Source: Acanthaster planci (taxonomy: Eukaryota > Echinodermata > Asteroidea > Valvatida > Acanthasteridae). From it: a stretch of 64,000 nucleotides of DNA. Each line of letters begins with the position of its first letter. The stretch's first letter is position 1. The stretch spans positions 3,638,447-3,702,446 of the forward strand of contig NW_019091361.1 in assembly GCF_001949145.1 (NCBI RefSeq). The letters are read 5' to 3'. A program made the position numbers and the translations under genes. Of this stretch, positions 1-13,700 are shown in pieces. The notes beneath the pieces were generated by a model that worked only from the letters and a program-made list of their open reading frames with translations, did not search any database and had not been told where the DNA came from.

Positions 1-3000
1 TACTTCAGTCATATTGATAGCATGTGTTAACTTGAGAGCATACCTCCACAACTAACTTACAAATCATTTGGTATGAAGACAGTGTATGCACCCTACGATC
101 CACTGTTGGTGCTGACTGCACATCTCTAGCTCTGTGTGTGACTTCATAAGCATGCGCTCTGCATGTGAAAGAAAAAAAATAATTGTGCACTCAACCGAAC
201 AGAACTTTAATTAATGGCTTGGTCCAGGAGCAAAGCTTTTACGTACTTGAAGATGTACACATACACACATAGCTAGCCAACACTTGACAATGGATCAAAT
301 TCATCTCAGGGATCAAAGTATGGGTAAAAACCTGTTGTTTTCTTGAACTTTACATAATTATAGACAATTGTGAAGGGAGGGATGTGGTGTAAGTCAGACA
401 AACAACTCAAAAGGTGGAGATTCTTTGATTCAAATGGGCTCGGAAGCAGATAACTACAAGCAATACTGAAAGATGTGACTCAGGACAAACCTAATACAGT
501 AAATGCTGAACTCCGATCATGTCTTATCTCCATGGCTTGGTATGGGAGGGGGGGAAGGCAGGCAAAGCACTCATCATCGGCGAACTACATGTGATAAATT
601 ATTAAGAGTGGGGGGTTCAATTTTGATTTTCTTTTTATTTAAGTATTCCAGCGATTTTCGACCCCTTTTATTTTTTGGTTTTCATTTCATCTTATTATTT
701 CTTCTTTTTTTATTTTTGCAAGGCTCCCTTAGCGTGGCAAGAGCCCATCTTGCCCCAGGATCCACGTGCTACCAACAGAACTCTCTTTTCGTCTATCATC
801 TGCATGGGAAGCCATGGGAGGCCAGTTGATAACAGGTTTGGCTTCCACAGGGCACTTGCCCCATTTAATTTTGCTGAAGAGGGACATACATGTATATCAC
901 GTAAACATTATTGGTGAGATTTTTTACAATGTGTGATGAAGTGCACCTTTGCTTTTTTACAGAGAGCAAGCCATAGTTTTCCAAAGACTGCCAGGCAAAT
1001 ATAATGACTGTGACTGGCTCCAATCCCTCTTAATTTGAGAACTTACTGTACCACTTCAAAAGCAGACCAGAGGTTGTACCACTCCATCCACAACTTTCTG
1101 AATCTTTCACCAACTCATATGAATGCTCTGAACTGCAGCTTTTTGTCCACAGAGACTTTGAGAAAATCCCCCACAGGCAGGACATGGGAATTTTCAAAAC
1201 ACACTTCTGCCTACCACAAATTGTGGGCATTCCTCTCAATGACAAATTCCTGCAATATCTTGTCCAGCCCTTGGTCAGAACTCCCCAGGGGATATTGTCA
1301 GAGATGTTGTAAGTGTACAATGACATTTGAGTGGCCAAACAGTAACAGGCCTCCCACAGCATCTCAGTGGGCACAGTCACGTCACTGAGTATTCCCACTT
1401 TATGACAATTAAAAACAATTTCCACTTCTGATCCAAAACCTTTCTTCTGTTGGGATTATGCCTTATGAAAACAAACATCCTACACCTTAAAGTAGGCGCC
1501 TGTTGAAAAAAAACCCTGGGGCATGTAGGTAGTGTAAGCAGGTCCCCGCAGCGCGCTCTTTACGCCCTGTTGGGAGGGTTTGCCTGCGGATGTCATTTCT
1601 GATTTGCCACGGGCATACTTGGCAGGTGGTGCTCTGTCTTGGCAAGTAAGGATATCCAAGAAAGCTTGAGGACTACACAACCAGCTCAGATCGTGAACAG
1701 TGCATTGTGATAAAATTCGGTCAAAAAAATAAAAGTCAGTTATTTTGCCCCATCCCACTTTGTAGGCCTACCAGCTGTTGAAGGTACATTGCAACTTCAT
1801 AACTATATTCTTTTCAGTCTAATGACCGGTCCTTCCCCCCCCCCTCCACTTTTAAAACTGTTCCGTCGCTGTTGGGTGCATGTACATGAGTACCACCAGG
1901 TACATGTGCATTTTGTGAGGCACATGGTTCCCTTGCTTGGCTCCCTGGTCCGCCAATGTCTAGAGCTGTAGTTTTTACAAAGGTTGAGGTTACAAACCTT
2001 ATTGCTCCGAGTCTGAACTTGCCAACTAGCCTATATCATTCATTGGTCTTAATGTAGGTCCCCAGGCCTACTTCATCATACATACAAGGGGTCTCAGGAA
2101 TCAAGATATTGGAATCTTCCATCCACGTGCCTGGAATAACAATAGACCCCATTCGCCACAAAGCACTTTTGGGAATGAAAGAGAACAATCGTGCAGATCA
2201 CGCCCAACAGGTGGGCCTGTATCAACAATAAAATAATTTGCGTAGCCTAGGTTTTTTATTAGCCCGTCGAAGTTGTACATGTACCTTGTGCAAGTTGTAA
2301 CGTTAGCTTCTCTTGTTGATAAAACTCCTGAACGATCCACGAGGGGACGAGAGTGGACGTGGTGCATTGGTGTTGTAAAGTCTTTGTTGCACTTGGACGG
2401 AGCTTGCGTCATTAATATTTTGCATTTATTTAATCCCACAAACTAAAATTTGGAAAAGTATAAAATACGTTTTGCCATGACCAGAGATGGTATCACTCGT
2501 TCAAATTTCAATGCGCAACAAGTATAACTGTGCGTCCGACTCGACGTGCGGTAAAGTACTGAACGCACGCAGCTGGTGAATTTTTTTTTACCGATAGCGC
2601 CCTCTATCCATTATTTGCATTTGAGGGCGGGCTTCGAAGTGCTTAGAACTGTGGCTTCCAACTTTTGACCAATCACAGTACGGGCCCGCGATTGAAAAAT
2701 AATACGAACATAAATACGATTCACAGTAGGGTGCCTCCAAGAGTTTGCAACGCGTTGGCATATCACGACGCGCGAAATCTGTCGACCCTTTCCAATCGCG
2801 CACTAGGTCGACAGATTTTGTGAATCGTACTTAATCGTATTCCCGTATTGAATGTGAAATAAACAAATAATAACCAAAAAAGGAAAGTGGGAAATAATAA
2901 CAGTCCACAATTATACAAGTATACAAGGGGGGTGCAGAATTAAAGATTGCACCGGAGCGAAGATTTTTGTAAATTTATACAACAAACAGCGATGCTATTT

Positions 3001-3958
3001 TAGAACAATCATTGAAAGTGGCTGAAACAGGGAAAAATAATGAAAGACCATTTTGATACAAAACAATGTCGGAACTCCGGTGAAGCAGAAGTGGGGCTGC
3101 AACTGCAAGCAATAGCACAATAGGTACCACGGTAAATGGCACAACCTGTATCCCTGTATTGTTCATGGTATGCATCCGTATTGTGTGTCGAATGGGAACC
3201 GGGATTGCCCCTGAGGCCTCCAGTTATAATTCAGTTTATGTGTATTGCCGACTTTCAAGTAGCACTGCCCACATTTCAGTCCGCGATGGTGCATTGTCTA
3301 TTAAGGTCATATTCAGTTGGCCATAAATCGCTTTTGGGCCTTGCCCCATTTTCGTGCATGCGCCATAAACTTGGAATTTTATTGGTAAAAAAAGGTCCAT
3401 TTTGCGCAGTCTTAATTAACAGCATGGGAGTAAGCTCAAATGTATGTAACCATAAGTAATTTATTTTAGTCTCCTATTTGTAACACTCATAGTGTGCTAT
3501 AAGGAGAAGAATCTGCGCAATGCTATCTTGTTTTTAAATTTACTTTAGTTATTAAAAAAAAGTGTGTTCCCAAATTGTTAAAACCTTTTGATTTGTTGGT
3601 TTGGTCTCAGAGCGGGGGGGATCAACCCCCGGGATCCGCTCCTGGTAAAAGCGAAGTAGGGTACCAGGCTGCTGAGTAGTTTTCTCTGTATAAACAGAAT
3701 TTGGAATGGAGAAACTCTGGCTAATAAGACATGCTTTCATTTCTCCGCCGACACGGCCCAGCCGCTGCAAGGGCCGGGGGGGGGGTTCTACTATCGCTGA
3801 TAGGCGCTGACGTATGACGATACTACACCCAGTTCAAGTCATCAGGACAGGATTGACTGCATGATTTGGGTGATTCTTTCCACATCCTGGCTCAGGTGAA
3901 ACACCGAATAGTGAAACACAGAATGATCGGGAGTGGCTTTACTCAGTCAACACACCTA
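1..3958. other. Gene-poor stretch, left end
   Basis: I find no reading frame with recognisable domains here. The stretch holds a truncated foldback element (2720-2826), a G-run near 3776-3786 and T-rich low-complexity sequence around 620-720. A weak coding-like signal on the minus strand between about 1040 and 1400 contains stops and could not be assigned. Confidence 0.5.
2720..2826. mobile_element. Foldback MITE family 1, truncated copy 1
   Basis: The left arm starts TTCACAGTAGGGTGCCTCCA and runs through GAGTTTGCAACGCGTTGG and CTGTCGACCCTTTCCAA to the central loop. The return arm stops soon after GGTCGACAGATTTTGTGAA, so about half of the right arm is missing. Fuller copies lie at 7931-8084 and 40101-40248. 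No coding capacity is seen, so it is a non-autonomous element. Confidence 0.75.
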
Positions 3959-4532
3959 NNNNNNNNNNNNNNNNNNNNNNNNNNNNNNNNNNNNNNNNNN
4001 NNNNNNNNNNNNNNNNNNNNNNNNNNNNNNNNNNNNNNNNNNNNNNNNNNNNNNNNNNNNNNNNNNNNNNNNNNNNNNNNNNNNNNNNNNNNNNNNNNNN
4101 NNNNNNNNNNNNNNNNNNNNNNNNNNNNNNNNNNNNNNNNNNNNNNNNNNNNNNNNNNNNNNNNNNNNNNNNNNNNNNNNNNNNNNNNNNNNNNNNNNNN
4201 NNNNNNNNNNNNNNNNNNNNNNNNNNNNNNNNNNNNNNNNNNNNNNNNNNNNNNNNNNNNNNNNNNNNNNNNNNNNNNNNNNNNNNNNNNNNNNNNNNNN
4301 NNNNNNNNNNNNNNNNNNNNNNNNNNNNNNNNNNNNNNNNNNNNNNNNNNNNNNNNNNNNNNNNNNNNNNNNNNNNNNNNNNNNNNNNNNNNNNNNNNNN
4401 NNNNNNNNNNNNNNNNNNNNNNNNNNNNNNNNNNNNNNNNNNNNNNNNNNNNNNNNNNNNNNNNNNNNNNNNNNNNNNNNNNNNNNNNNNNNNNNNNNNN
4501 NNNNNNNNNNNNNNNNNNNNNNNNNNNNNNNN
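3959..4532. other. Assembly gap (574 N)
   Basis: This is an unbroken run of N. Any reading frame drawn across it is an artefact. Confidence 0.99.
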
Positions 4533-6945
4533 TTGATGCAGAAACAGTGTCCAAGAATGAACCCTCTAAGAGTCTTGAGAAAAATAGCAGACCAGGTTTC
4601 ACGGGTTAGTATCTAGTCACTTCCGATACAACCTTGACTGCGCACCTGTGTCGGCGGTCACCAGCCCAGGGGTTCCGTTGATTGCCCTCGTTTTCGGCCA
4701 CCAAGAGACCGATCTCCCCGTCATAATCATTCTTTTTCCCTCTCTTTCAGTTGGAGAGAATTGCCAAACTTCTCGTTAAATTTTTTCCAATCATTTCCAT
4801 TGTCAAACAGGTCAGAAACTGATCAATTATACCTTGAACGTGTTAAGTCTCTTAGCTCATTATAGATATAGTTTTCTTTAGTGATATAGTTCCTTCTTGT
4901 TAAATTTTGTCCTGTTTCGTTCGCCATTTTGATTGCGTGTTGCGTCTTAACCCTAAAAGAGCCGAGAGCTGAATCCATCCCCCTCGATATGTTTTTTCCA
5001 ATATTACCGCAGTTCATTATTTTCAGGAGTTGAGCCTATCCGCCCCGAAGACATGTAAACCCATAGACGGGCAGCTCCTATTCAAAACAACGGCGAGGTA
5101 CCATGGCCTCAAACGGCACCCGACTAAATCCAAAAGAGTAGGCATTGACGTGTGTCTAAAACACCTGAAAAACGTTTAGTTATTTCTCCTGATTTTTTAA
5201 GTTGTCATAGAAGCTTATTTACTGGTTTGCAACCTAAGGATGCAGTGAACTAATTCGAGTGAAAATTTCCGCTGAGCTAATTATCATTAAAGCACTTCAC
5301 AGTTTCTTTTGAAAAAGGAGATTTTTTGGCAGAAAAAAAATAGAAGGATTGTGGAACGATGGGCCTGGGTTGGCAGCTTCCATTTAGTGCCAAAGTTGAC
5401 AAAATTACGGATGAAAAAGGGTCCTCAGTGCCCCAGAAAGTAAAGGGAAGGTATTTGTAAAATACTGCGAGCAGACTTGGGAATTATTATTTTTAGAGGG
5501 ATGAGTTTGTTTTGCGCGAATAATTAAAATATAATTTGCTAGACACCAAAAAAAAAAAAAAAGAAAAAAAGAAATGGAAAGACTAGGGTCAAGAAACTCC
5601 AGTAATGTCAGCTTGCATGTTATTGAACCCTAAACTTTTTTGGTTTTACATTGTTTTAAATGGAGCTTGCATTACTTCATAACACCCCCAAAACTAGAAC
5701 TGTATAGCTTCCATTTAAAAACCCACCCTCTCTTTTGGTCCTTCACGGAGCGGATTGAAGGCGTTCTTTCAAATTTCGCACAGCGTGCTCTCATGTACCT
5801 AGTCCAGTTGAAGATTTTTTTTTTACATTTCATTGCTAGTCTGGTCTTCAAGCTTTCAGGAAGCTTCCTTTATTTACTTTAAGATCTTTGTTTTCCTTGA
5901 GAAAAATTATCACAGAGCCAGATTATAACCTTTATTGCGTGTTGTGTTAAAAACATCGGGAATAAGAACAAGAGAGGGGGTGGTTTTAAATAGCAACGAA
6001 CGGAACCTCGACATTAACACTTGTATTGCAGTTAAAAAAAAAGATGAGGGATTCCACGAATAATTTCACACTGGTTTTCAGGGAAAATATGTTAAAGTAT
6101 AATTTCTTGTAATTTGATATCTGATGATTCACAATGACTTCACGAAAGCACATCCAGCTCGAGATCGAGTTAGTACGAGATTTCATAGAAATGTCCCTCT
6201 GTTTGGAAGACATTGATTTTCATGACATGTATATTAATTGGACTTTTAGGTATTTAAAATGCATCTGAACTTTGACCCTTCATAACCCAAAAATAATAAC
6301 CGAAGAACCCTGAATCCAGAGAAAACTGTTGTGCGATTCCAGATGTGCCTCTTTATCGATTCTATAAATAGAGGTGCGAAAGAACGATTGCGCCCACAAA
6401 GTCATGTGATCTATAGTGGGTATCTAACATCAACAAACATTGCTACGACTTCAGGTACAGCGGATTTAATATCCATCAATGCAGCCAGCAACTTCACCCG
6501 AAGTAACCGCAGGAGAGGTAGCGGGGAAACGATTGGGAAAGTTCCCTGAAGACCTGTAGCCTTTTTGTATTGAAAGTGCTGGCATTTCAGAAACGCTACT
6601 AGCACATTTCTCTTTGGAGGGCGGAGTGGGGGCGGGTAATGAGAATTCACAGCCGTTTCCAGAAACATTTTAACCCTTCATCCAAGGCGTGGATATACCG
6701 TCGAGTGGACGATAAGCAAGTAGAACAGGAGACGACCATCAAAGGCAACAGAGATATTGTAAAGAACGCAAATGAAATACTAGAATATGGGGAGCTGGGG
6801 AACTCAAAATACGAGAAAATAACCCAAACAAAAGAAAACATTTGTTTTGAATCCGAGAAATCATTTAAATGAACCTCCAGACAGAGCCCGCTTTCCTCCA
6901 TTAAAACAAGAACATTTGAAATTACATGTGTGTAGCAGCATCATC

Positions 6946-6948
<3 letters not shown>

Positions 6949-6997
<49 letters not shown>

Positions 6998-6998
6998 N

Positions 6999-7059
<61 letters not shown>
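6949..7059. repeat. (GA)n microsatellite
   Basis: This is an almost pure GA dinucleotide array of about 110 bases with one ambiguous base at 6998. Apparent Arg-Glu or Leu-Ser repeat proteins in this place are translations of the array, not genes. Confidence 0.97.
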
Positions 7060-7061
<2 letters not shown>

Positions 7062-7226
7062 ATTCACAAAGATAATTAACAAATCTGCCTTTGTAACACA
7101 GTACAAAATTTGGGTACTTTTTTCAACACTCGAGTTGGGATAATATGTTCCACCCTCCCCTTCATGGACTACAAATTACAATGTATTTTTTTCAATGCGT
7201 GGAATTGTTTTCTAATAGACCATTCG

Positions 7227-7232
7227 TTTATT
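7227..7232 (-). promoter_or_regulatory. Candidate polyadenylation signal for GGT-A
   Basis: AATAAA lies on the minus strand about 480 bases past the GGT-A stop. It is a possible 3' end signal; a six-base match alone is weak evidence. Confidence 0.25.
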
Positions 7233-7708
7233 AGAATGCCCAAACACTTTGAAAATGGGTGACAAAAGCATTCCATGCCTTAAAAATTCTTCCCAAGTCT
7301 GATTCTTGGTGTAATAATGTCAGGTCAACTCATCGCCGTGCCATTTTGCCCCTGACCGACTCGCTCCTTACCAAATTACTATTGTTGTTAAACTGGTATG
7401 TGTAGTTTTCACCCAAGAGATCCATGAATTCCATTTACATTTCAATTTGCCTACATATTTTTATATGTATCAATCACAAAAGATATGAAGTTAAGAAAAT
7501 AAAGCAAATCTAAATATGTTTTGTTTATCCGATTTAATAAAATTGGTAACGTAACGCGTGCATGAATATTAATAAACATTTGGATTGGAATTTAAACACG
7601 ACAAATGAATACCAAACGTATAGAAACAATACACCTGTGACATGCCTATCAATTAAAGTTGGACAGAAATCAGTATACCGCTCGTGACTTTTTCAAGAGG
7701 GGAATCGG

Positions 7709-10700
7709 CTAGTAGCCGGCAGCGTAGCCCCGTTTACGTCTGTCCGAGTGAGCTTGAATAACTGGCCCTGGCCCGACGAGAATTCCCTGGGCCGCCGAGA
7801 AGGATGAGGTTAACTCCATGTTGTGGCCCATGGCTTTCAGTCCTTCAACTAGATCCTGTGAAAGATACAAGATGTAATTACATTATTTGTTATTTATATG
7901 TAATATTTCTTGGTTTTACAATACAAGCGATTCACAATAATGCGCCACCAAGAGCTTGCAACGCCTTGGCCAATCAGAACGCGCGAAATTTGTCGACCCT
8001 TTCCAAACGCGCAATGGGTCGACAAATTCCGCGCATTGTGATCGGTCAACGCGTTGCAAACTCTTGGTGGCGCACTATTGTGAAACAGCCATATTGCCTC
8101 CGTGATCATGCTCTATTGTGCATGTGATACCCGAATCTGAATATGACGCACCCAAAAATAATAAACATGAAAGATGAATATAAAGCAACACCAGTTCTAT
8201 ACTTTGCTTGGAAGGAGGAAGCTGATGTGCTCTCAGTGTTTGTTACCCAAACTGATTCTCACGCTCCACTTGTTCAAAAGATCAGCTGTTGGATGGCAGG
8301 TTAGGTAAGTTATCAAAGAAAATTATGATCAAATGACAGGTCATTTCTGTAATAGAATCCGTATAAGACTAGATAGCAACCTCTGGGAAGTTCTTTTCGT
8401 AGTAAGTCTTGTTGAGCGAGGAACTTCGGTAGGCATACACCCTGGGAGAATCGATTATCTCGGAAAGAGACTCGCTACCCCACAGTGAACGAAGAATCAC
8501 CTGTTAAATGACAAGAATAAGGAAAGAGAATACGCAAGAATTTTCCAAATGTCTGTAATCTCGTCATTTGGACACGGTATTGAAATGGATTTCTTTACTC
8601 TTTAGAGTTTGCACTTGGATTCTGATAAAATTCAAGACCACAAATATGAAAAACTCTACTGATGGTTTTCTGCAAAACAGCCGTAGAGTTTTGCCGATGA
8701 AAGCGCTGTAGGCAATCCCATCTTACCCATGCATTAGTGGAGATGATCCTCATACCTCCTGATGATCCAAGGATTCCGAGGACTCCCTTTTGGTCAGTCA
8801 CGATGGCAGGGCAAATGGTGGACATTGCATGGGCGCCTGGGGACAGCCTATTGGCCTCCCATGATGGTGACCGGCCGTTGTAATAGAAGTTGCCCATGTG
8901 GCCGTTGAGGAAGAGTCCGGTCTGGTTAGAAAAGGTTCTGCTACCGAAGCTGATGGCAGTTGAGTAAATACCAGTGTCACCACAATAACAACGAGAAGCC
9001 ACCATAATGGTGGAAATGGCGTGTACATGACTGTACACGTCATATGAAGCGAGATTTGAGACGGAGAGGAACCCCCCGCTTTGTGTTGGTCATTGTTTTA
9101 CTGCAATCTGTTTTTTTTCAGATATCTAGGGGACTTGTTAGGTAGCAATAGTTTATAGTGAGTATAGCGATTGGACATGTGCGGGGGGTAACCCTCGGTC
9201 TCATTCCTTGCTGGATATAGTACGTGTACAAGTACATGCAGGTGCCCCACAGAATGGCTACCATGACGTCATATTTGATAGGGTATAGGATAGTTTCTTT
9301 AGTCTAGTTCCCATGAAGCAAACGTTTATGTAGAACAAGTACTGATTGGACAAGGGCAACGTGAAGGTATGCAGCGGTTTAAGAACTGAATGATACTTCG
9401 GTGGGGCTCAACTGCCGTACAAGGATGGGTTCGACCATTAAGCAGCCAAGAGACTCTTTTTTCGCACCCTTACTTAACTTTGGTAGCCCACACACTGAAA
9501 ACAAAATTCACACTTACTATCGTCCTACAGAAGTAGTCAGAGACACGGCGTCTCCTTGCTCAGAATACACGCTAAGGTGGCTGGTATCACCGTCCATGAC
9601 GTCCTCACCGAACATACCATCCCAAGCCTCCACGTCAGCGGCTTGGTTTTGCCCCGAGGCGGCTCTTCTGACTCTGTCGGCCGGTGAAGCGGTCTCCGGC
9701 AGATCGTTGAACGTGTCGTAATCCCGGTCAGATTGGTAAGTGACGTAAGTGTCGTTGATCATGGAACAGATAGTCTGGGCGTACTCCTTAGACGACAAGG
9801 CGGCTACAGCCTTGTAGAAATGTAAGTTTTAAAAGGTAATCGAACAGAAACGTGATATATATTCTTACAACAAATTCAATGATGCCAAGTAAAAAATTAG
9901 ACCGCGCCAATCGGTCAAAATGGCACTTGTTGGCCACATTACATAATGAAAATGACTACACTTGTCGAAATGGGACATTCTCCGAAATTCCCCAAAACTG
10001 GAACGCGCTCAGCTTTTACTTTGTACATGCCACTGTCAAACAACCGCCTCTGGTTTTGTGATCAGCTTTAGCCCTTTGTCATTAGAACCATCCCTGCTCT
10101 CGAAGCTCCCCTTTCCACACTTGGGCAGGGGGAACCAATCAGCGGCTGGGTGTTGTGCGCGGGGATACACTCTTTTAAGCCTCCTTTGGAAAAAATGTGT
10201 TGTAAAAGCCGCACCTTGTCATTTTCAGCTTTGCCGAAATCTCCAATGTGAAGTCGCAGACCGATGGCAAAGGTACTAGCCTCAATGAAATAGTGATACA
10301 ACTTGAGTTTGCCCTCGTATGAGCTGAAGTTCACGGTGGCCAAGTTACACTCTGCAAGATCATAATATAACAACCACACCAAAACAAACTTATTCAACAA
10401 TTCGAAAAAAAAGGAAGCTCCTCCTCTATAGATCCGACCCCATGTCTTCCACTCCAATGCTCGCTTGAACCCGCCCCAACGCCAATCACAAACTCCGCCG
10501 TCGTACACAGTCTTATAACTCATCAGCGATGAAGGTTGATGACACTCAGAAGCTCTAATCAGCCGGCATGTAGTATGAAATGTGTAAGAGTACGTTGCAC
10601 CACTGGCAGAGAAACGATTTTCAAAGTGGGGGAGGGGGGGGGAGCAGTTTTGAGACCGTCACGTATGAGCCATCAGTAGGCCAATCCATCAAGCACCACC

Positions 10701-13700
10701 CCAGTATAGCACTTGCTAAAAGTGGGTGGGAGGCTTGCCACCAGTCGAACAAGTGGGGGGAGGAGCGCTGGCCCCCAATCCCCCGCTTCCGCCGCCAGTA
10801 CATTGTTCGTGATTCGATTGCGTGAAGGGGATATATTTTGCACAGGGAATTTCACGAAATGTCACCAAGACCCTGCCCTGACAGGTTTGCGCAGATTGTA
10901 ATAATTATTTAGACAACATTATTTTCCTGTCAGTGGTCGTCGTTTACCAAGACAGCACCTAACATTTAAAAAATCTACCCATGGCGAACATAAAATTTGC
11001 ACTGTTTTACGTGTACTTTGGTCGAAAATTCTAACCCAAATCTAAGAAGCATTCAACATTTTCCCACACGGCTTTCACATAGATTACCACAGAGAGACTG
11101 AAAACGAACTTCATACTCGAGACAGAATACCCACATGCGTCAACGGAATTGACAGATCTAGGGCCAAAAATTGTTTTGCCGTGAAATTCACGGTCTGTGT
11201 TTTATTTTTTTCGGATCTGGAAAAGATAAATTGGACTGGATATCTGTTCGAGCATACCGTCCATAACGCTAATGGTAAATTGCAGAAGGTTGCCACTAGA
11301 TGTGACGGGCGTGGACATCACACGGCGCTGACCCTCGCTGATGTTTAATACCACAGGTGGTTGTGAGGAAAGGCGGTAATTGAGCAAATCGTCCATTGTC
11401 ATTACCCCACCTGTTGTTTCAAGAGACGCAAAGAGAAGCACTAAACACATCATTTCTATACCCGCGACTCCAAATTCATATATGCAGCAAGGTATGAGAC
11501 GGAGAGAAACCTCCCTGCTTTGTGTTGGTCATTGTCTTGCAGGAATCTGGGGAATTCCTTTCAGACATCTTGGGGGGGGGATATGTTAAGTAACAATAGT
11601 CTGGAATGTGTATAGGGATTGGACATGTTGGGGGATACCCCTCGGTCTCATTTCTTGCAAGGTATACAAATTCAACTTCATAGCTTTACCACTACCTCTC
11701 TCTGTGTATTCCCACTGAATTAAAAATCCACTGCCGGACTTCTGTACAATGAAAAAGGTCGTTCACGGTCAAATATAAACTTCGGTCGCTTGAATGTTTG
11801 TTATGTGAATGTTTTTAACACTTTAAACAGCCAAAAAAGATTCGCCCTATCTTCTCCAAAATGTTATGTTTTTTTCACCTTGATCTTGGATGTCCTGGAC
11901 AAGTTTCCGACCCACTTCTCCACCGTGAAGGGCCGACATCCCTTCTTCAGCGATGGCACGCAGCGTCTGCACCAGACTAGCTGGAGGCGTGAAGATATCA
12001 CCCGTCTTCATCAAAGATCCGTTAGGCTTTGTGTACAGTTCCCTGTAGAAATAAAATAGATTTGCATTGCCAGTGGCACTGTCTTTAAAGGAAGGTAACA
12101 CGTTCCCAGGAACGTTGCCCCAACCCCTGGCGGGAGCAGCACACGGCCTTTTGCCTCTTGACGTTTGTTTTGAATCGCTCCTTGATTATGTCGAAGAGCT
12201 GACTGACAGGGAAGCATTAACATTTGTAGAAATGTTTGGCAAAATCCACAGAGGGTTACATGATTATGCATGGAACCATCGGCTGGCTTAAACTAAGCTT
12301 GGCCTGAACAGGTGGACGGCAGGCCTGGCACTGATAGTCACTGCTCAATTCTTCTCGGTGAGGACTGAATCGGCTGGAGGCTATCCATGACACCTCACCG
12401 TCCTCAAGAAATAAAATAAATATAACGATAAATTTTCACATCAGCACAGTTCAAATCATCTACAGTAAGCTATTGCCGGAATTATTACTAGCACCACTCC
12501 TATGTAACCCAACCTTAGAATCGGCCAACGGTCGAAACTCTCCTCGAGAGTTTTCAGGCAGTACTCGGTGTGCCATGCGAGCGGGAAGCCGTCTTGGGCC
12601 ATGTCAATGACCGGTCTAACGAGGTCTCTCCACGGCAGCACGCCGTACTTCTGATGCGCCGTCCACAATCCGGCCAGCTCACTTGGTACAGACACGGCTC
12701 TAGCTCCTGTCACAGTGGACAGTTAATTGTCGTTAATGAAAAAAGAGAACAGGTAAGATTGCGCTCGCATGCATTAACAGCGTTTAAGCTTAAATGACAA
12801 GCGCTTCCACTATACAATGTGACAAAAATGTGTCACAATATGACACAACAGAAACACCGCCTTTTGTTTTCATATTACAAGTTCATGTACATGTACTTGA
12901 AGATCTCCTTAACATGAATTATTTTCCACCAAGAGCTCATTGATGCCTAATGCACTGCAGTGAAAATTCAAGTAAAATTACCCTGTTTGGAGGATCATGA
13001 AGAATGAACTTGAATCTCAGAATTAACCGGAGCAGAAGGCTGGCAACCTCCTACAGTAAAGTGCCTGCGCTCTATTGCAGCAATTGCATTTTCGATAAGG
13101 GTGATTGTTTCAGAAAACAGACAACGAAAACAAGCATGTCACAGGGCTTAACTTTTTGGCAACTACGTAATAGTAATGGCGTTGGCGAACAACTTGATTA
13201 TGTTAAAAACAAAGCAAAGATACCGTAATTGGCTTCATCCGTGTTATTGACGAACATGTCGAAGTGCGACGCTGCCGGTGCAGCTTCGTTAGCAGTGATG
13301 GTCTCTGCAGAGCCGTTCTTACTGTAGATGACCATGAACAGACCCCCACCGAGCCCCGAGCTCTGAGGACTGGCCACGCCCAGACAGAGGCTAGCTGTTA
13401 TTGAGGCATCCACGGCTGAGCCGCCAGCAATGAGAATATTCCTGTTGAAAAAAGTCACTTGGATCTAAAATACGTGCCAAAACCAGGTCGTTTTCAAGAG
13501 GCATCTCCAAAAACTGAACAAAAATTGGTAGAAAAAGAAATGAAATTGAAGATCGACTTTGGTCACCAAACATGTTTTGAATTACGGTGTCCAGACGAGT
13601 TCAGTTAGATTACAGTATCCTCGTCTTCCCAAAAGAGTCTTGTCTTCGAATTTTCCTACCATTTTTAACTAATAAGCCTATAAACGTAAGGTTTGAATTT

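Larger units (their letters stand above)
4533..7708. other. Gene-poor stretch between gap and GGT-A
   Basis: No supported gene is visible. The stretch contains A-rich runs (about 5549-5571), the GA microsatellite and, next to GGT-A, its presumed 3' flank. Confidence 0.5.

Noticed and set aside
1030-1425. Possible integrase-like relic on the minus strand
   Set aside because: Fragments such as LDKILQEFVIERNAH look coding, but stops interrupt every frame and no family motif is secure.
3866-4616. Long ORFs across 3959-4532
   Set aside because: They consist almost entirely of unknown bases.
6847-7143. Arg-Glu or Leu-Ser repeat protein
   Set aside because: It is the translation of the GA microsatellite.
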